From NCBI GenBank assembly GCA_007117525.1, contig SKGJ01000431.1, positions 1 through 7,190 on the forward strand: a DNA stretch of 7,190 nucleotides. Reading direction: 5' to 3'. The notes under the pieces were generated by a model that had not been told where the DNA came from, did no database searches, and saw only the letters and a list, made by a program, of their open reading frames with translations. The DNA is from Alkalimonas sp. GTDB lineage: Bacteria; Pseudomonadota; Gammaproteobacteria; Enterobacterales; Alteromonadaceae. The position numbers and the translations under genes were made by a program. This document shows, piece after piece, positions 6,381 through 7,190 of this stretch. Each line of letters opens with the position of its first letter. Position 1 is the first letter of the stretch.

Positions 6381-6564
6381 GATCGGACTCCTGTTGTTGT
6401 TTTTGCGATGGCTTTGCTGGCTTTGGCTCGTCGTCAAACACCAGGTTTGCCGCCTCGTCAAAGTCTTTCTTCCTTCCTTTGCTGTAGGCCCAGATCACCA
6501 GGCCAACAAAGCCCACAAATAAGAGGACAGTAAGGACGGTATGCATTAAGGTTGCTGTTTCCAT
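6373..6564 (-). CDS. ccoQ: cbb3 oxidase small subunit CcoQ
   Basis: A 63-residue protein with one membrane helix (about residues 7-26), then YSKGRKKDFDEAANLVFDDE (residues 27-46) and a Pro/Lys/Gln-rich hydrophilic tail. The W-A-Y-S-K...FDEAANL pattern between ccoO and ccoP identifies CcoQ. In other species CcoQ stabilises the complex, and in Rhodobacter sphaeroides it has been implicated in oxygen-dependent protection and signalling. It starts 5 bases after the ccoO stop with only a weak Shine-Dalgarno, so coupling to ccoO is likely. M7 is a less likely alternative start. Confidence 0.92.
   Translation of the reverse strand: METATLMHTVLTVLLFVGFVGLVIWAYSKGRKKDFDEAANLVFDDEPKPAKPSQKQQQESDHE
6388..6392 (-). 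promoter_or_regulatory. Ribosome binding site deciding the ccoP start
   Basis: The minus strand reads AGGAG, then 7 bases, then ATG at 6380, inside the last codons of ccoQ. This rules in favour of the 326-residue CcoP over the 353-residue reading. Confidence 0.75.
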
Positions 6565-6569
6565 AGCCG

Positions 6570-7181
6570 TTACTTCAGGTGCGTGCCCAGGGATTGCAGG
6601 TAAGCAATCAGGGCTTCCATTTCAGTTTTACCACGAACGGCATCAGCTGCTCCGGCAATGTCCTCGTCGGTGTAAGGCACGCCCAGCATACGGAACACCT
6701 CCAGTTTGCGCGCAGTATGGCGGCCATCCAGTACCCGGTCTGCCAACCAGGGGTAGGCCGGCATATTGGACTGCGGCACCACCGAGCGCGGATCCATCAT
6801 GTGGGCATAGTGCCAGGCATCGCTGTAGCGTCCGCCGACCCGAGCCAGATCCGGCCCTGTCCGTTTGGAACCCCATAAATGCGGGTGCTCCCAGACATGC
6901 TCACCGGCCACCGAGTAGTGACCATAGCGTTCCACCTCTGAGCGGAATGGGCGAATCATCTGGCTGTGGCAGTTGTTGCAGCCTTCGCGGATGTAGATGT
7001 CACGGCCTTCCATTTCCAGTGCTGTGTAGGGGCGTAAGCCATGCACCGGGGTGGTGGTTTCTTCCAGGTACATCAGCGGGGTGATTTGCACCAGGGTTCC
7101 GAAGCTGATGGCGATGATGGTGAAAATTCCCAGCAAGCCAACGCTTTTTTCAATTTTCTCGTGATGATTTTTATTCGACAT
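6570..7181 (-). CDS. ccoO: cbb3 cytochrome c oxidase monoheme subunit CcoO
   Basis: A complete 203-residue protein with an N-terminal membrane helix (about residues 14-34) and a periplasmic cytochrome c domain. The single heme site is CNNCH at 68-72, inside the strongly conserved stretch [20 protein letters not shown] (59-78). [19 protein letters not shown] (103-121) and SNMPAYPWL (138-146) follow, with M140 the likely axial ligand. The length matches the family (about 200-230). CcoO transfers electrons from CcoP to the CcoN catalytic subunit. The start at 7181 is 9 bases from the right edge; a GAG visible upstream may be part of a Shine-Dalgarno that continues outside. ccoN is expected immediately beyond the window. 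Confidence 0.97.
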   Translation of the reverse strand: MSNKNHHEKIEKSVGLLGIFTIIAISFGTLVQITPLMYLEETTTPVHGLRPYTALEMEGRDIYIREGCNNCHSQMIRPFRSEVERYGHYSVAGEHVWEHPHLWGSKRTGPDLARVGGRYSDAWHYAHMMDPRSVVPQSNMPAYPWLADRVLDGRHTARKLEVFRMLGVPYTDEDIAGAADAVRGKTEMEALIAYLQSLGTHLK

Positions 7182-7190
7182 TATTCGCTC

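Noticed and set aside
6381..6461. 27-residue N-terminal extension of CcoP from 6461
   Set aside because: It is read out of frame through ccoQ, whereas the ATG at 6380 has a good AGGAG and gives the family N-terminus.

Overview
The window is a densely packed, entirely minus-strand stretch of a gammaproteobacterial chromosome. Base composition looks moderately GC-rich by eye. It carries the 3' part of a cbb3-type (high oxygen affinity) cytochrome c oxidase locus, followed by its maturation genes and then an FNR-type oxygen sensor and a UspE-type stress protein. In the direction of transcription (7190 down to 1) the order is ccoO, ccoQ, ccoP, hairpin, ccoH/fixH, ccoI/fixI, ccoS/fixS, a TauE/SafE (DsbD_2-like) membrane protein, fnr, hairpin, uspE. 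The protein sequences and the fnr-uspE adjacency point to the Gammaproteobacteria. The close similarity to FNR/UspE, together with the ccoHIS-TauE-fnr-uspE order, fits Alteromonadales/Vibrionales-like marine or freshwater bacteria. The genus cannot be fixed from this sequence alone.

Region 5400-7181 holds the structural genes: the monoheme subunit CcoO, the small CcoQ and the diheme CcoP. The catalytic subunit gene ccoN should lie just beyond position 7190. The three genes are tightly coupled: a 5-base gap between ccoO and ccoQ, and an 8-base overlap between ccoQ and ccoP. A GC-rich hairpin with a T run lies just after ccoP and probably ends, or partly ends, the structural transcript.

Region 1573-5334 holds assembly genes: CcoH (FixH), the CopA2/FixI-type copper P1B-ATPase CcoI, CcoS, and a six- or seven-helix protein with conserved Cys/His motifs. 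They are joined by a 6-base gap (ccoH-ccoI), a 4-base ATGA overlap (ccoI-ccoS) and a 14-base overlap (ccoS-TauE gene), so they look like one translationally coupled unit. No ccoG (fixG) is present between ccoP and ccoH, the place it takes in the classical ccoNOQP-ccoGHIS layout.

Region 1-1538 holds the regulator FNR, with all four iron-sulfur cysteines, and the first 234 codons of UspE, which starts with GTG and runs off the left edge. FNR-type proteins commonly control cbb3 genes, so the regulator sits next to a probable target locus. No mobile element, tRNA, rRNA, CRISPR array or clearly novel system is visible. There is no gene-free stretch longer than about 120 bases. The points most worth a second look are the unnamed TauE/SafE-type protein, the likeness between CcoQ and CcoS, the missing ccoG, and the hairpin that separates structural from assembly genes.
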